NCBI GenBank assembly: GCA_025093985.1
Contig: JACAAK010000017.1
Location: 310,001-374,000, forward strand
Source of the DNA: Calvatia gigantea
Lineage: Eukaryota > Basidiomycota > Agaricomycetes > Agaricales > Lycoperdaceae
Direction of reading: 5' to 3'
Length of the DNA stretch: 64,000 bases
Part shown: in pieces, positions 44,163 through 58,298 of the stretch
How the letters are laid out: each line of letters starts with the position of its first letter
Position numbering within the stretch: the first letter of the stretch is position 1
Translations under genes and position numbers: made by a program
Notes under the pieces: model-generated
The model's database searches: none
Seen by the model: only the letters and a program-made list of their open reading frames with translations
What the model was told of the DNA's origin: nothing

Positions 44163-44346
44163 ATCTAAGAATGGGTAAACATGTGTTAGCATCATGTAGG
44201 ACTGCAGTGCATAATGCACACATTGCAATATAGGATAAATGAAGGATCAAGTGGACCAAGGGGCCACCATCTCCCAGGTTGCATACGACCGTAGCCTCCT
44301 ACACTCTACCAGCATTACTAAATGCAGTCTGAGTAAGCGGCAGTCA

Positions 44347-44358
44347 GGGCCCATAACC
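44347..44358 (-). promoter_or_regulatory. Copia-1 primer-binding site, minus strand
   Basis: Plus-strand GGGCCCATAACC is the reverse complement of GGTTATGGGCCC, adjoining the LTR at 44359. Confidence 0.85.
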
Positions 44359-44774
44359 TGTTGAAACAAGTACACTACAGCAGCTAATGTGCTAGTAGTG
44401 GAGGGTAGTCATACTCACTGGGATTGTTGAGATGGGCATTGTAGACAGTTGCTAGTGGATATCTTAAAGGCAGGATGTAGGAAAGACTTAATTGTCTGAA
44501 GGAAAGTACGCATACTACATAGAGCTTATATATCTAAAGTCTCTGGTCTATGCACTGTTCTACCTATTCAGGTGAGGTCTTATCTGCCAGTAGCATATAC
44601 AGAGCATAATGTGTACTACACATGTATCTAATAGACCATGTAGCCAGCAACCTAGAGTGCAGTCTAGTACTGTGTCTATAGCTCATTATCTCGCTTCTAA
44701 TAGTGAAGTACTCAAGACCTGTTTCAGTTATAAATAGACTGAACCAACATAGTGGTATGGATTGAGATTCAACA
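44359..44774 (-). repeat. Copia-1 5' LTR, reverse (416 bp)
   Basis: Minus strand TGTTGAATC at 44774 down to TTTCAACA at 44359. Matches 16217-16632 closely. Confidence 0.9.
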
Positions 44775-45303
44775 CTTATGACTTGTTCTGAGTTATGTTT
44801 CTGTTTATACCTCATACTCCCACCAGTGGACTTCTATCTACTTGTCTCCCTTATTCTTGTGACTTATATTGCTTCTTTTCTATTCCTTACTTATTCCCTA
44901 TGACTCCTTAGATTACCAATTAACCTGTAGTAGTCTCCCATTGACTCATACCCTTTTACTACATAATTACTCATCTCTTATGCATAGCTAGTATATAAAC
45001 CTTAAGTAGTACACTTGTATTACCTTAGGTTATTCTAGTAACAAGCTTCCTTATCTTCACTTGTCTGCTACAAGGTTAACAACCTTGGGGACTGCAGTGA
45101 CACTTAACTTGGACTTCTCAGACAAGCACAAGCTTCTACTTGAGGGAGCAATCCAAAGTCTGTACAGAAGTCATTGAGACTTGTCAAATACTCCTGGGCT
45201 ATAGTGCTGAACCTCTTCCTGAGTGGAGATGATCCAGGCCCAGTTGTGAAGAAGTAAGGTAACACACATAACATATATTGTATTAATGGTGTATGATGCA
45301 GGT
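44775..45303. other. Unassigned segment left of LARD-B
   Basis: No gene recognised. Contains TAGTATATAAACC near 44990 followed by TC-rich sequence, a layout reminiscent of an LTR promoter, but I find no matching partner in the window. The last five bases (CAGGT, 45299-45303) are the LARD-B target duplication. Confidence 0.4.
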
Positions 45304-45848
45304 TGTTGAATCTCACTCCATACCACTACATTGGTTCAGTCTATTTATAGCTGAAACAGGGTTCAAGTATTTCACCTTCAGAGGGTCGATAATAATGGAC
45401 CATCACAGACTACATATGCAGTAGTTGTACCGTCCTTCTGGTAGTCGGTTATACCCTCCACATGGAACCTTCTAGTACATGCATTGTACACAGTATGCTC
45501 CAATTATGCTACTGGTAGTTAGACCTCACCCGTATAAGGGTTTAGAGTGCACAGACCAGGGATATTAGTATATATACCCTTATATAGCATTGTAGTATGT
45601 ATGCCTTTTGGCTACGCCCTTTGGCATAAGACAATATGTCTTCTCTCCTCTACACTAGCTTCTTTAAGCATTGCTTCCCCTTTTCTCAAGACTCTCTGAG
45701 TACAATGGTATAAGCAGGACTATGTCCGCTACCATGCGCCTCTCCTACTGGACCGTCTCCCAGATGAATACGACTACCCTCCACTGCTGACACCTACACG
45801 CTTAGGTAGTGTGAACTTATATTGGGATGTCTACTCATTCTCTCAACA
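45304..45848 (+). repeat. LARD-B 5' LTR (545 bp)
   Basis: TGTTGAATCTCACTCC ... TCTCAACA, followed by the half-tRNA primer site GGTTATGGGCCC at 45849-45860. Confidence 0.93.
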
Positions 45849-45860
45849 GGTTATGGGCCC
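45849..45860 (+). promoter_or_regulatory. LARD-B primer-binding site
   Basis: Same 12 bases as in Copia-1 and LARD-A. It is preserved despite heavy decay around it. Confidence 0.85.
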
Positions 45861-46220
45861 CGACCGCTGCTCACTCGGACCGCATTAGCAACACTAGTAG
45901 AGTTAGAGGAGGCTATGGTCACTTTCAACCTGGGAGACAGTGGTGCCTTTGGTCCACTTGATACCCTGTCTGACCCATGTTGTGAACGCGTGCACTATGC
46001 ACAGCAGTTCTACATGATGCTGACATGTTGTTACCCATTCTTGGTTTTTGATCTGGCAAACCATCATCTTCAGTCTGGTTCAACCACTTTAGGTCCGCTC
46101 CCCATTCTGGGTTGCAGCAGAACTGTTCCGCTCTGGTTGCTCCACCTCTGTTCTGGTATTCTCTCTCTGATCGACGATGACACTTTGGGCTTTCTGGGAT
46201 TCTCTTCAGATCCACCTTAG

Positions 46221-49200
46221 TAATTTACTATATGATGTATCATCTATGCTGAGCATTACACTCCGCTTTGCTGGTAAATTAGCTGGTCTTTGTGACCGCA
46301 ATAAATACCGCAGTGTCAGGAAAATTATAAGCCTTGTGTCCTAGTGTTTCAAGTCAATTGGGCAAGTCCCGCCTTGATCCAAAACACACCACGAGCATAT
46401 ACCTGAGCTATTTGACTCACTTAAGCTGGCAGTTATAAGCCGCTAAGGCCTGCTTAATTATATAAAGTAGGGATATAGAAAATATCTTTGAGAAGTCCAC
46501 TGTTCGTTCCTTCACTTCATGCTTCAACACTTTACCCCTTCACGTCTATTCGACTACCGCTTTATTCTTTCTATGGATAGCTCATGCACTTTAAGTGCTT
46601 TATGCCACACTAAGGCAATGAGCTGCCGCATTCACAGTGCTTACACTGGTATGGTAGACAGTGGCCACAAAGCTTGCAGCACCAATAAAACCATGGCATT
46701 ATGCCAATAGCAGCAGCGCTTGCAGCATTCGCAAAAATATCCAAAGAAGATAGCAAGGAGAAGAATGCTTATTGTGTCCTTGCAGCTGGGAAATAAGGGG
46801 AGAAGGATAATGAGCTGGTAATACTGCCATTATGTCATTTCAGGAAATACTTCAGAATATAGTTTAAATATGCCGCTGGCTCGAGCAATTGCCGCCATAT
46901 ACTATTTCTCTTATAGAGAAGCCACATCATTATATATTGCACCCTGCTTCTAGCATCAATGTTACTTCACTTGTGTTAAGCACATGTCCACATGCCCAAG
47001 TTTGAAGACCTGTTTAAAGTCAGAGCATGGATGAGCACATTAAAATGCTTTGTCCGCCAACTACAGGAATAACAATGATTGCTTTAAGGAAGTTTGACTT
47101 TATGAAAGTCGCTGTCCATTATTAGGACTTGAGCGCACCATTTAGCAACTATAATTGAGAAAGAGGATGTGTTTAGCACCATACGATGCAACAGGCCAAT
47201 GAATTCCTTAAGAAATCCTTTAGACCGCTCTTTATGGAGCCTGGCACCGGAGGAGTTCTTGTGTTGCCATCTTTGGATGTCACTGACCTTGATACCAATG
47301 GAAGGATATACAGTAGTACTTTCGACTTCATACTCCTTGATAAATGCTGTGAATAATGGTGTGCCATGTGAGATGAAAGTGCTGGCTATAAATCCTTTTC
47401 TATGCAACAAGTGAGAAATCCTTGCAGATCATATGAAGATGATAGCGGGAGCATATCGCTTTATTCATTCGAGAAGAATATCCTTCATAGGATCTCATGA
47501 ATCGCATCATTACAAAGAAAGGAAATTATGACATGTCTAGGAATTAGCAGAATTGCTCCCAATGTATAACGGTTGAGCTTCAGCACTGTGTCACCAGAAA
47601 CAATCCTTAGACCTCGCCGCTTTACATTAGGCTTGAGGCAAGAAACTGGAATCCTTCGGGAATGACAAGTATCTGAACTGCTTTCATATTCCAGCATTTG
47701 TTTATGACATTAGGGATAAAGATTTGTAGTGCCACATTAGTGTGCGGCTGATCTATATCGAGAAAATCTTATAACGTATGTCCTCAAGTGTAATGCTTTT
47801 GAGGCAATCATTAAAGGTCACCGCCTTTGCAATAAGTCATGCAGAGCTGTTTTAGTTCACCCAATCTCATCGTTGTACACGAACTTGCATTATCAGCAAG
47901 GAGATGAATGGTTGTTGAACATTACACTGACTAGACTATATCGTTTGACATCATTGAACAGAACTTCCCATGATTATGCCTTCTCCACCCATCTTTTATG
48001 ACTTGTCGAGATAATTGCATTATTTCATTGCCACTCTGGATTATTTCATAAGGGAAATTGCATCAGTACCTTTATCCAGAATCTTTTATACGAATATCCT
48101 CGTCCTTGAGCATAATACTCAGATTTGATGGAATTGCTAGTCATCTATTACAACGCTACTCTATGACTTCTTATCTCATGATAATAGTTGTCCTCCTTCG
48201 AAAGAAGTTATGAGGCTCTAAGATTCATTAAAGAAACCTCTACAGTATAGCTGACAATGGCCAATGTCGCAACTGATTATGGAGGAGAGTTTGTCTAAAC
48301 GAGAGCAATAGCAAATATTCATGGCATGAATAACCCACTTAAACCTCCTACTCCCAATGCTTTCGCAATGGTTGACGTAGAGAGACTGATCTGCACTACA
48401 CTTTGAGAGCCTAAAAGCTTTATGGCAATGGGGAAGTCTTACCCGTCTTAGTGATAGTTTAGCGTTGACTAGAGCGTAATGCACCAGTCCAAGTGTTTAT
48501 AGTGGAAGGCACTTAATTGTGTAAAATCAAGGGATAAACCATTAATTTGGTTCTGTACTGTGGGTTTGGCTTCGCGGCGCATCAGTTAACATGATGACCG
48601 CCCAAATATGATCGCTTATTCGAGATGTAACATACCTCGATTGTTTGATCAACGAGAACTTTAGTGTTCAAGCAGCACACAGAAAGGCTTAACATTCTAC
48701 GAACAATCCACATTTTGGATGCCTTACTCAATGAGGGAATATACCCTTAAATGTCATGATTCAGAAACTGGATAGCAGTAACCAGTTTATTTGCAAAGAA
48801 GAGAGCAAAACCTGCACGAAGCAAGAAGTTGCTACACTTCTTTATCCACCATCTCTTGATGTCACAGGATATATTCCATTACATTCCATGATCACCTCCT
48901 GAATCCTTTCCATTTCCATTCGAGAAATCTCCGCCCACCATATCCTATGTCTTATGCTAACATATTTGCCAATTTGATGCATAATATGCACATCCTTTAC
49001 AGGATATCTACTGCTTTTGACACACCACACTTCTGTGTCACCACTTATGTGGAATGACCATTGTGGAGGAGTTATAGAATAAAATGCTGGTTAATAACAC
49101 ATTGCACAATTGAACCTGACTAGGAAAGACCGCACTGTTCATTATGCAGGTCACCTACAGGTAGACTATAATGGATTAGGCGTTCAATTTCAAGAAGAAC

Positions 49201-50875
49201 TCATTTGGACTCACTGACTGGAGTTGGACAAGCATAAGACTTGCTACGCGTTCACACTAGTGTCTACCAGAAAAGTGCAATAGCTTGGATATATCATCCT
49301 AAAAATATGTGATGGTTATACCTCCATATGAGCTTTCGCCTCGCATAGCTTAACAAACTTGCGAGAAAAATTCTTTTATTTCTGGGATTGCATCGATAAT
49401 GATCAGCCATTGACAATGCGTGTTGACATTTAAATCGAAATACTCGTTGCTGAGGGAGGAGTACAGTAAAACAAGTTCTTAATCACTGGTGAATAACTGC
49501 ATATGATTAAAGCTTTCAATGGCTACACTTCACCGGTCTGTCTTAATTGATGAGCACTGCGGTGGTTCGTAACATGATAAACACTCTCTAAGCCCTAAAA
49601 AGCGATATGATTGAGTAACATGTGTTAGGAAACTTAACATGCTGAAAAGCATGGAGGAGAACAACGGATACAGTATTCTCACTCTAAATCCGATGACTGC
49701 CTTGTCCTGCACTTCACAGCAAAGGAACTTCAATAAGTTGAAGGCATCGCTTTTGTGATTTAATTCTCCAGTTATCCGTGCATGTGAGAAATGCTTAGCG
49801 TTGATGACAAAACTGCTTTTGCAGACTGGATGAGAAGATACACTGGAATAATCTGACGGACTTCAGCTTACCAGATAAGAAGAGAGTTTGAATGACACCA
49901 GACAAGCACTATACGTGTTACATGGAAGGAATCTTCAATCCTTGATTAAGCTGGATTTAATCCACCTTCATGCGATTACGCTGGATTTTATCCACATTTT
50001 CCAAAACCACTTCATCAACCTCACTTTGGCAATAAAGACTAATGGCCTTGCAACTAGCTGGCTCAAGCGATTGCCGCAATATGATACCAATTCCTACGTC
50101 ATTGCGAGCCCTCCTCTTTGGAGTCGATGGGGAAAATACAAAGGATATAAAATTCCTTTCCGCCTTCTTACGAAGATGCTTGGATAAAAATATTAGGTTT
50201 AGAAATATTCCTTTCTGCCACAGTCGCTGGAAAAATATATTCATAGGACTTTCAATTGTTCCTATCACCTCTCACGAGTCGCTGATAAAACAAATGGGGA
50301 GTTATCCCTGCCAATGTCTCATGACGAGCGTCTTAAGGCAAAAATAACATCAGGAACATATTCCTTCATACTCGCTCAAGAGTCGACTGTAAAAATATGG
50401 CAGGAACTTATTCCTTTCACAAGATAAAAATAAGATAGGGTCTAACAATCCTTTCTCTCTTTTACGAGATTGAGAAAAAAACTCCATAGGTTTTGAATGT
50501 AACCTTCTGCCTCTTCGTGAGTCTACGGTAAAACATCTATATGGAATTTATCCATCCGCCTCAAATTGAGAGTCCGGAAAAATATACAGGGTCAATTTCA
50601 AGATCCTTCCACCTCTCCGGAGTTGTATGGAAAAACAAATAAGGGACCTAATTGTTCCTCCCTCCTTTTTGGAGTTGACGGGAAATAACAAAAAGTGTGT
50701 ATGCATTCCTTGGGACTGAATTCTTAATCCGCATTGGCCGAAATGCCTTTTGCTTGGAGGAAAATTGCATGAGACCACTTCCATTTGTGAATCCATTAAT
50801 TTGGAATTTGTTCAAGTTAAATCAGAACAAGGCTTGTAGTATCATCGCTCTGCCGGCTCATAGGACTGCTGCAGC
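46221..50875 (+). other. LARD-B interior, no gene
   Basis: Aligned with 4874-9500 and 11397-14890. The degenerate 50-bp array spans about 50105-50690. No reading frame is conserved between copies beyond what chance allows. 58926-59458 is the remainder on the far side of Gypsy-1b. Confidence 0.75.
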
Positions 50876-51497
50876 TGTCACAACCTGTACACACGCCCAC
50901 CCACTTCACCCGCTCTTACCCGGACTATACTTTATATTTTATTTACCATTCACTCTCACCCACTCTTCCCCATCTCCCCCGCTCTCCATTCTTACTATTA
51001 TGTCTAACGTTAATTTCCAATTATCCTCCTTGTACATTTCTCCAGTCATCATACCTACTCCCGTTTCCCTTGCAATCCCTTTTACCATTCATATCGTTCC
51101 TGTTTCACCTTATTCCTTTTAGCTAGTTGCATTCCCGGTGTTTTTATCTAGCGGCCATACCTGGCCCGCACCTGAAGTTGTAGTAGTTTCCTTTTGTAGA
51201 ACCACACTTCCTCGCATATATAAACCATAGCTACTTTGCCTGTAATCCTCAGTCTGAAATCTACTTAGTGACATGCTACTTCTATTCTACCTCTGTCTCT
51301 GTCTCTGTCTCCGCCTCTGACTCTGTCCTTGTCCCTTATTCTGAAGTTAGGACCACTCATCGGCAGGAGGGCACAACACATCCATTGAAGCCACAGTCCT
51401 CCCGAGTTCACCCGCTTCGTCCATCTTCATCCGCATCCATGCATCATTCTGGGCATCTAGACTCTGGTCATCTCACCCGTGTGACCCGCGCTTAACA
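50876..51497 (+). repeat. Gypsy-1b 5' LTR (622 bp)
   Basis: TGTCACAACCTG ... CTTAACA. Same length as the other three Gypsy-1 LTRs, with fewer CpG. Confidence 0.95.
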
Positions 51498-51547
51498 GTA
51501 TTTCAGACTCCCAACTCCTGCTGTCGATTTCTATTCCTTCACTTACT

Positions 51548-53125
51548 ATGGCTACATTTGTCAGAACTAAGACTGGTGCAACCATTCATCGGTCCCTTCG
51601 CAACAATCCCAAATGAACCCCTTCATCAACCCAATCCACCCCCAGAACTCAGAGATCGAAACGGTCCCACCTATCCGTTCCAGGTGACTTCCCGCAAAAC
51701 TCCCCTAACCCCTTCGCAGAGCCGATCTGGGAGGAACTTCCCGAACATAGCTCCGGCCCACCTCAGGGCCCAAATAGCAGAAATGGCATAGGCGGCATAG
51801 TCCCACCTAGAGATCCTGGCTACCCTGGTGGTGGTAACTATGGTATTAATAATGAAGACAACTATGGCGATGACCAGAATGATGGTCTAGAATATGCCGA
51901 TTACCCTTACCCCAATCCTGATGATGGTGGAGGCGATGGGCCTGGAGGCAATGACGAACCTGAGGAACCATTGGACAATGATGACAATGGTGATAATGAA
52001 ACAAGCACTAGTGAGCCACGCAGCCGTCAGGGACTTGATCACCCTTTGGCCTGCGCTATTAGATCCCTTGCTAACGCCATAGATGATCATGCCTGCTCTC
52101 AGCCACCCCAGCCTCCTCGACCTCCCTGTACTAAGGCCCATGAACCCGAACCATTCAGCGGTGCCAACCCCGATGACCTTCCTTGCTTCCTTTTCCAATG
52201 TCAACTCTACTTCCATGCCAACCCTACACAATTCACATCTGATACTACCAAGGTCAACTTCGCCCTCACCTTCCTCACTGATGTCGCTCTTTGCTGGTTT
52301 GAAACTGGCATCGACCAGGAAGAGACTCAAGGCATATCCCATGCCTGGTCCACTGACTGGGATGAGTTCACCACTGAGCTCAAGACCAACTTCGGTATAG
52401 CTGACCTGAAGGGCGAATCGGCCAAACTCCTGGAGAATCTGAAGATGAAGCACAGTGAGAAGATCACCACCTATAACGTCGAATTCATGCGGCTCTTGTC
52501 CCAACTTCGATGGGGCGATGACGTCCTCTACTACCACTACTACAAAGGCCTCCCTGATTGTCTCCAAGACACCCTCTCTTTTCACCCCAATGGCAAGCCC
52601 ACCTCATTCAACAAAATGCGTGAAGCAGCCATCATCCTCGATAATCGCTATTGGGAACATCAACGTGAGAAGACCCATACGAAGGAAGCGGCTGAATCGG
52701 CATCCACTTCTCTCAACAGGAAGTCGGGTAACAACCCTGGACCTTCCTTGAACAAGGCCAGCAGCAACAACAACAACAGCAACAACAGCAACAGCAGCAA
52801 CAACAATAACAACAGCAACAAGCCCAACTACAGCAGCAGCAAGGGCAACACCTCGAACAAACCCACCAATACTACCCCATCCTCCTCTACACCCGCCAAA
52901 TTGTCCTCCCCCGCTAAACCCGACTTATCCGACAAACTCAGCAAGGACAGCAAGCTGACTACTGAAGAACACAAGCACTGCCTTGACAACAACCTCTGCC
53001 TGTTCTATGGCAACACCAGCCACAAGGTTAGCAAGTGTAGGAAGAAAGCTGCTTCGACTGCAAAGGCTGTTGCCCACAAGGCCGAAGTGGTTGGGGAGAG
53101 CTCTGAAAAGAGCTCGGAAAAATGA
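51548..53125 (+). pseudogene. gag: Gypsy-1b gag
   Basis: Collinear with 24874-26451. TGA at 51614-51616 (CGA in Gypsy-1a) cuts it after 22 codons; downstream the frame is open to the ATGA overlap with pol. The zinc knuckle is damaged: CLFYGNTSHKVSKC has Tyr for the second Cys. Many Arg codons have become Cys, His or Gln, as CpG transitions do. Confidence 0.92.
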
Positions 53126-56100
53126 GTGGCGGTCCTCAGGACTCTGTATAGGCTGAGGACTGCATTGAACTCACCTGTGCCACAGAGTGTTTTCGACTCA
53201 ACGCTTCTGCTCTTTCTAACCCCAATTCCCTGCAGCTCTATCTCACTTCCCCTTTTGTTTCTTCATCCGCTTCATCCAATCTCGTCCACTTCAAGGCTCT
53301 TGTTAATAGTGGGTCTACCCATTGCTTCGTGGACTCTGACTTTGTACATTTGTATGATCTTCCAACCATGCCCATTCCTCCTATTGAACTTCGTCTCTTT
53401 GATGGCTCGTCTAATGTGTACATTACTGAACTAGTGAAGCTTCCTGTTACCTTTGACTGTGGTGAATCTATGACTCTGGACTTTTATGTCACCTGGCTTG
53501 ACTCTTCTTGCTCTGTGGTTCTTGGATATAACTGGCTCACCTGCTACAATCCATCAATTGACTGGGTTCTGGGCCATATCACTTTCCGACTGCTTCAGCC
53601 TGAACTTCCTGCCACTTCTGCTCACAGTGCGTCCATTCCAGTTGCACCTGCATCCTCTGTGGCGTCTGCTTCAGCCGCCCCATCTGTCACCTCACAGTCT
53701 TCACCATCTGCTTCTTCTGCCACTTCTGTTATGGGCACGGTTGACACAGCTTGTCCGCACATCTCACTGGTTAATGCCACTGCCTTCCTCCGTACCTCTC
53801 GCCTCCCTGGTTCAGTTCAGTATAGCCTCAATCTCAATGACCCATCTATAACAGCTTCCTCCGCCTCTGTTGAGGAGCCTCAGGACGACTGGTCCCATAT
53901 TCTGGAAGAGTACCGTGATTTTGCTGATGTCTTCAGTAAAATGAAAGCTGACAAGCTTGCCCCACATTGGCCGTACGACCTCCAGATCAATCTCGAAGAA
54001 GGTGGCCAACCACCAGTTGGTACTATCTATTCCCTATCTCAGGTTGAACTAGAGGCTTTACGCAAATTCATTGACGAAAACCTTGCTATCAGATTCATCC
54101 ACCCCTCCAACTCCCCTCATGGAGCCCCTGTCCTCTTTGTCAAGAAAAAGGATGGTTCACTCCATTTATACATCGATTTCCGAGGTCTCAACTGCATTAC
54201 CAAGAAGGATTGCTACCCCCTTCCTCTCATATCCGACCTACTCGATTCGTCCCGCAAAGCCCACATCTATACTAAGATTGACCTACGCCACACTTATCAC
54301 CTCGTCTGCATTGCAGAAGGTGACAAATGGAAAATGGCCTTCCGAACCCACTACAGATTGTTCGAGTGGCTCGTTATGTCTTTCGGCCTTACCAATGCAC
54401 CTGCTGCCTTCCAGTGGTTCATGAACGACATCTTCAAAGATCTCTTAGATGTCTGCGTTATGGTCTATCTTGACAACATACTCATCTATTCCGACAACAT
54501 CAGCATACACCACAAGCAAGTCCACGAGGTTCTCAAGTGGCTTAGGCAGAACAGTCTCTACGCCCACACAGATAAGTGCAAATTTGAGTCTGACACGGTT
54601 GAATATCTTGGTTACGTTCTTTCCCCTGATGGTCTCAAGATGTCTGAAGACAAGGTCAAGATTATCCAGGACTGGCCAGAACTGAAGAAGATCAAGGACA
54701 TACAGTCCTTCTTAGGTTTCGCCAATTTCTATCGTCGCTTCATTTATAACTACTCTGACATTGTAGTTCCTCTCACCCGCCTTACCCGCAAGGGTATTCC
54801 TTGGAACTTCAATGATAAATGTCAAGAGGCTTTCCAATCATTGAAGGATGCTTTCACCTCTGCTCCTATCCTGACCCACTGGATCCCTGATGCTCAAATT
54901 ATTGTCGAGACAGATGCATCTGACTATGTGCTAGCCGCCATCCTCTCTATCATCACTGAGGATGGTGAAGTTCACCCCATGGCTTTCCATTCCCACATAT
55001 TCACTTCGGCCGAGTCGAACTATGACACACATGACAAGGAACTACTGGCTATCTTTGAAGCCTTTAGGATCTGGCAGCATTATCTTGAAGGTGCTCCCCT
55101 TCCCATTGATGTGGTCACTGATCATAAAAATCTGGAATACTTCTGCACTACTAAAATCCTCACCCGCCGTCAAGCTTGCTGGTCCGAATTCTTGTCACAG
55201 TTCAATCTCACCATCCGCTTTCGCCCCGGCCGACTTGGTATGAAGCCTGACACTTTAACTAGACGATGGGACATTTACCCTAAAAGGGGGAATAATGGCT
55301 ATGCTACGGTCAATCCTCACAACTTCCGTCCAGTCTTTACTCATGAACAACTTGCAGCCTCTGTCCGCACTACTTATCTTTATACCCCTTCCCTTCGCGC
55401 AGCCACGATCATTGACCTTGATCAGCTGCATTCCGACATCCTTTCATCTCTTCCATAAGACCCGACTGCGGCTCTACACCTAGCCAAACCCAAAGGATGC
55501 TGGATTGTAGATTCATCCAGTTTTCTCTGCCTTGACAACAGGATCTACATTCCCAATGTTGACAATCTTCAACTTTGCGTTCTACAGTACAAGCACAATC
55601 ACATCCTTTCTGGACACTTCGGTCAGAACAAGACTCTGGAGTTAGTCCAACGTGATTACACTTGGCCCAAAATCTGCACGACAGTCAAAGATTTCTGCAA
55701 ATCCTGCGTCACCTGCATGTGCTCTAAGCCACAATGACACCGACCTTATGGAAACCTCAAGCAGCTCCCCATTCCTGAATGGCCATAGAACTCTATTTCT
55801 ATGGACTTCATCGAGAAACTTCCCACATCTTCTGGCTACGACACTATCCTTGTTATTGTTGATTGCCTTACCAAGCAATCTTTGTTCATTCCCACTCACG
55901 ACACCATCACCTTGGCCGAACTCGCCCACCTATTCGTCATTCATGTATTCTCGAAACATGGTGTTCCCGAACATGTTACGTCCGATCATGGCTCCGAATT
56001 CGTTTCGCACTTCTTCCGCTCACTTGGACAAGCACTGGACATGAAGTTACACTTCATCTCTGGGTATTACCCTAAGGGTGATGGACAAACCGAACGGACT

Positions 56101-56880
56101 AACCAGACTCTCGAGCAATACCTCTGCATCTACTGTAACTACCAGCAGGACAACTGGGCTGAGTTACTGCCACTAGCTGAGTTTGCCTATAACAACACTC
56201 CTAGTGCCACTACTGGTGTCTTCCCATTCTTCACTAATAAAGGCTATCATCCCAACATTACAGTCTACCCGGAACATGACTTGGCGTCCGCACGCGCATG
56301 TCAATTCGTCGTCGACCTCGATGAACTCCACACAGTACTCAAATCTGAGATCAAGCAAGCTCAAGAATGGTACCAGTCATCCGCTGATACCTGCCAGACA
56401 CCCGCATCTAACTTCACAGTTGGGCAAAAGGTCTTCGTTAAGGCACAGTTCTTCTGTACAACTCAACCATCGAAGAAACTCTCGGAAAAGTATTTGGGTC
56501 CTTATGAGATTATCGCTCAACCCGGTTCTGTTTCTTATACTCTACGCTTACCTGACTCAATGCATGCCGTTCACCCAGTATTCCACGTTTCGATGCTTGA
56601 ACCTGCCACACCTAACCTATTTGACAGCCGCTCTGACCCGCCTCCTCCATCCATTGAAGTCGAAGGCGAGCCAGAGTACAAAATCGCCCGCATTGTTGAC
56701 TCAAAGATCGACCATCAACGTGCCTGCAAGTTATTATACAAGGTTATTTGGTTGGGTTATGAGGATACTGAAGAAGAGTCTTCTTGGCTGCCTGCTACTG
56801 AATTAGAGCATGCAGCTGAACTTGTGGCAGATTTCCATACAGCTTATCCTGCTAAGCCTGGTCCCTTGCGTTCTTTGTAA
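53122..56880 (+). pseudogene. pol: Gypsy-1b pol
   Basis: Collinear with 26448-30206. Early TAG at 53149-53151 (CAG in Gypsy-1a); protease VNSGSTHC has Asn for the catalytic Asp; RT box is YLDN instead of YLDD; TAA at 55456-55458 is shared with Gypsy-1a. A TGA and a TAG follow near 55736 and 55787. Integrase keeps the second Asp (TSDHGSEFV), unlike Gypsy-1a. The chromodomain is intact. The last 177 bases fall in the block identical to Gypsy-1a. Confidence 0.92.
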
Positions 56881-56999
56881 CACTTAATGGACTTATTTTC
56901 ACTCTTATTCATGGACAGACTCTTTTTTTATTGGACATTCAACTTTATTAAACATCAAAATCACAAGGAGCGAGGAAAGCTGCGTTCACCCGCACACCC

Positions 57000-58162
57000 T
57001 CAATCCTCATGCTGGCCCCCTTCCACACCCTCTTCCACACCATCTTCTTTTTCTCCACTCTCCTCCGCACTTTCTTCACTTCCTTCCTCTCCACTACTAC
57101 CATTTCCCTTCTCTTCCTCATCCAAGTCCATCTGCTCACCCCCTTCTTGCACCAGTCGCGATGGCCCCTCACCCTGGTCCTCGATGTCAATGTCACCCGC
57201 CTCATTCACATGCTGTCAGATATCCGCACCAGGCAGCCATTCTACAATCTGTCCTGGATGTTCAGTCCTTCCTGTGTGCTGAGGATCCCGTTGACTCACC
57301 ACCAGGCTGAGGGTGCAGAACTCCTCTCCATTTGCAATGGTCTCCCTCAAGATCGCAGCTGAATTGCGGGTATCATGTTCTCGGTATCGGGACTCGTGTG
57401 CCATCCACACGTTCTGCTGATGCAATAAAACGATGATTTCATTGAGGCATAGGGTGTTCTCTTCAAGTGCAGTCACAAATCAGTCGAGATGTCACATGAG
57501 GACGTGGGGATTCGAGACCTTGGCGCTTCCATCCGGCAGCTCACACTTTCACTTGCCCTTGACACAAGTCGTGTATTTGGTGGTAACCCAGCTAAGAACT
57601 TCTCAGCTTAATATTTAACAGGAAGAGGCCGCACTTACTTGGAGTAGGTCTGTCTGGGTTGACACCTGATACCCATGTTGATGTAGCGCTTGCAGGGGTT
57701 GTCCCCACCCATGGGAATGCACACCTGCAGCTGAACCTCCTCCTCTTCCTCCTCGTCCAATGACCCCAGTGCATCGTCCTCTTCGTCTAAATCCTCCACC
57801 CTCGGCCATTTCCTCAATCAGCTGGGACCTGCTACCGGTTCCTCCTGGGCCTTCCCCTTCTTACGTCGTCATTCCTCCACATTCTCCTCCTCTTGCTCCT
57901 CCCTTTTCTTACGTGCTGCCTCCTCAAGCCGCTTCTTCCGCTTGTCATGTTTCTTCGCCTCCTCTTGTTTCCTCTCCTCATCATGCCTCTTCTTCTCCTC
58001 CTCTTCGTACTTCTCCCTATCTGCTCTTTCTTTGGCTTCAGCAGTGGCGAGGTCTGCAATCAACCTGCGCTCATCCTCTTCCTCCTGCTTGCGCTGAAGT
58101 CTGGCGTGTTCATGTTTCTCCTCGAGTTCGGCTTGTAGTTGGGCAGTAGTCTTGGGAGGCAT
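57000..58162 (-). pseudogene. Antisense accessory gene of Gypsy-1b
   Basis: Same architecture as 30326-31488: ATG 58162, coiled coil, acidic run, Cys motif (NPCKRYINMGIRCQP, where the second Cys has become Tyr), and a donor-like GTAAGT at the same place. The second-exon part is base-identical to Gypsy-1a and shares its TGAs, while the first exon carries extra transitions and further stops. Confidence 0.6.
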
Positions 58163-58298
58163 GGTGATAGTAGAAGGTCAAGAGGCAAGCAAAGGAAAAT
58201 TTTCAAAAGTGTGGATCTTATGTCCACATCAAAATTTTCAACTCTGTTTCCCACGACACCTTCATGGCCTTGAGGGCTCGGCCCTAAGGGGGGAATAC

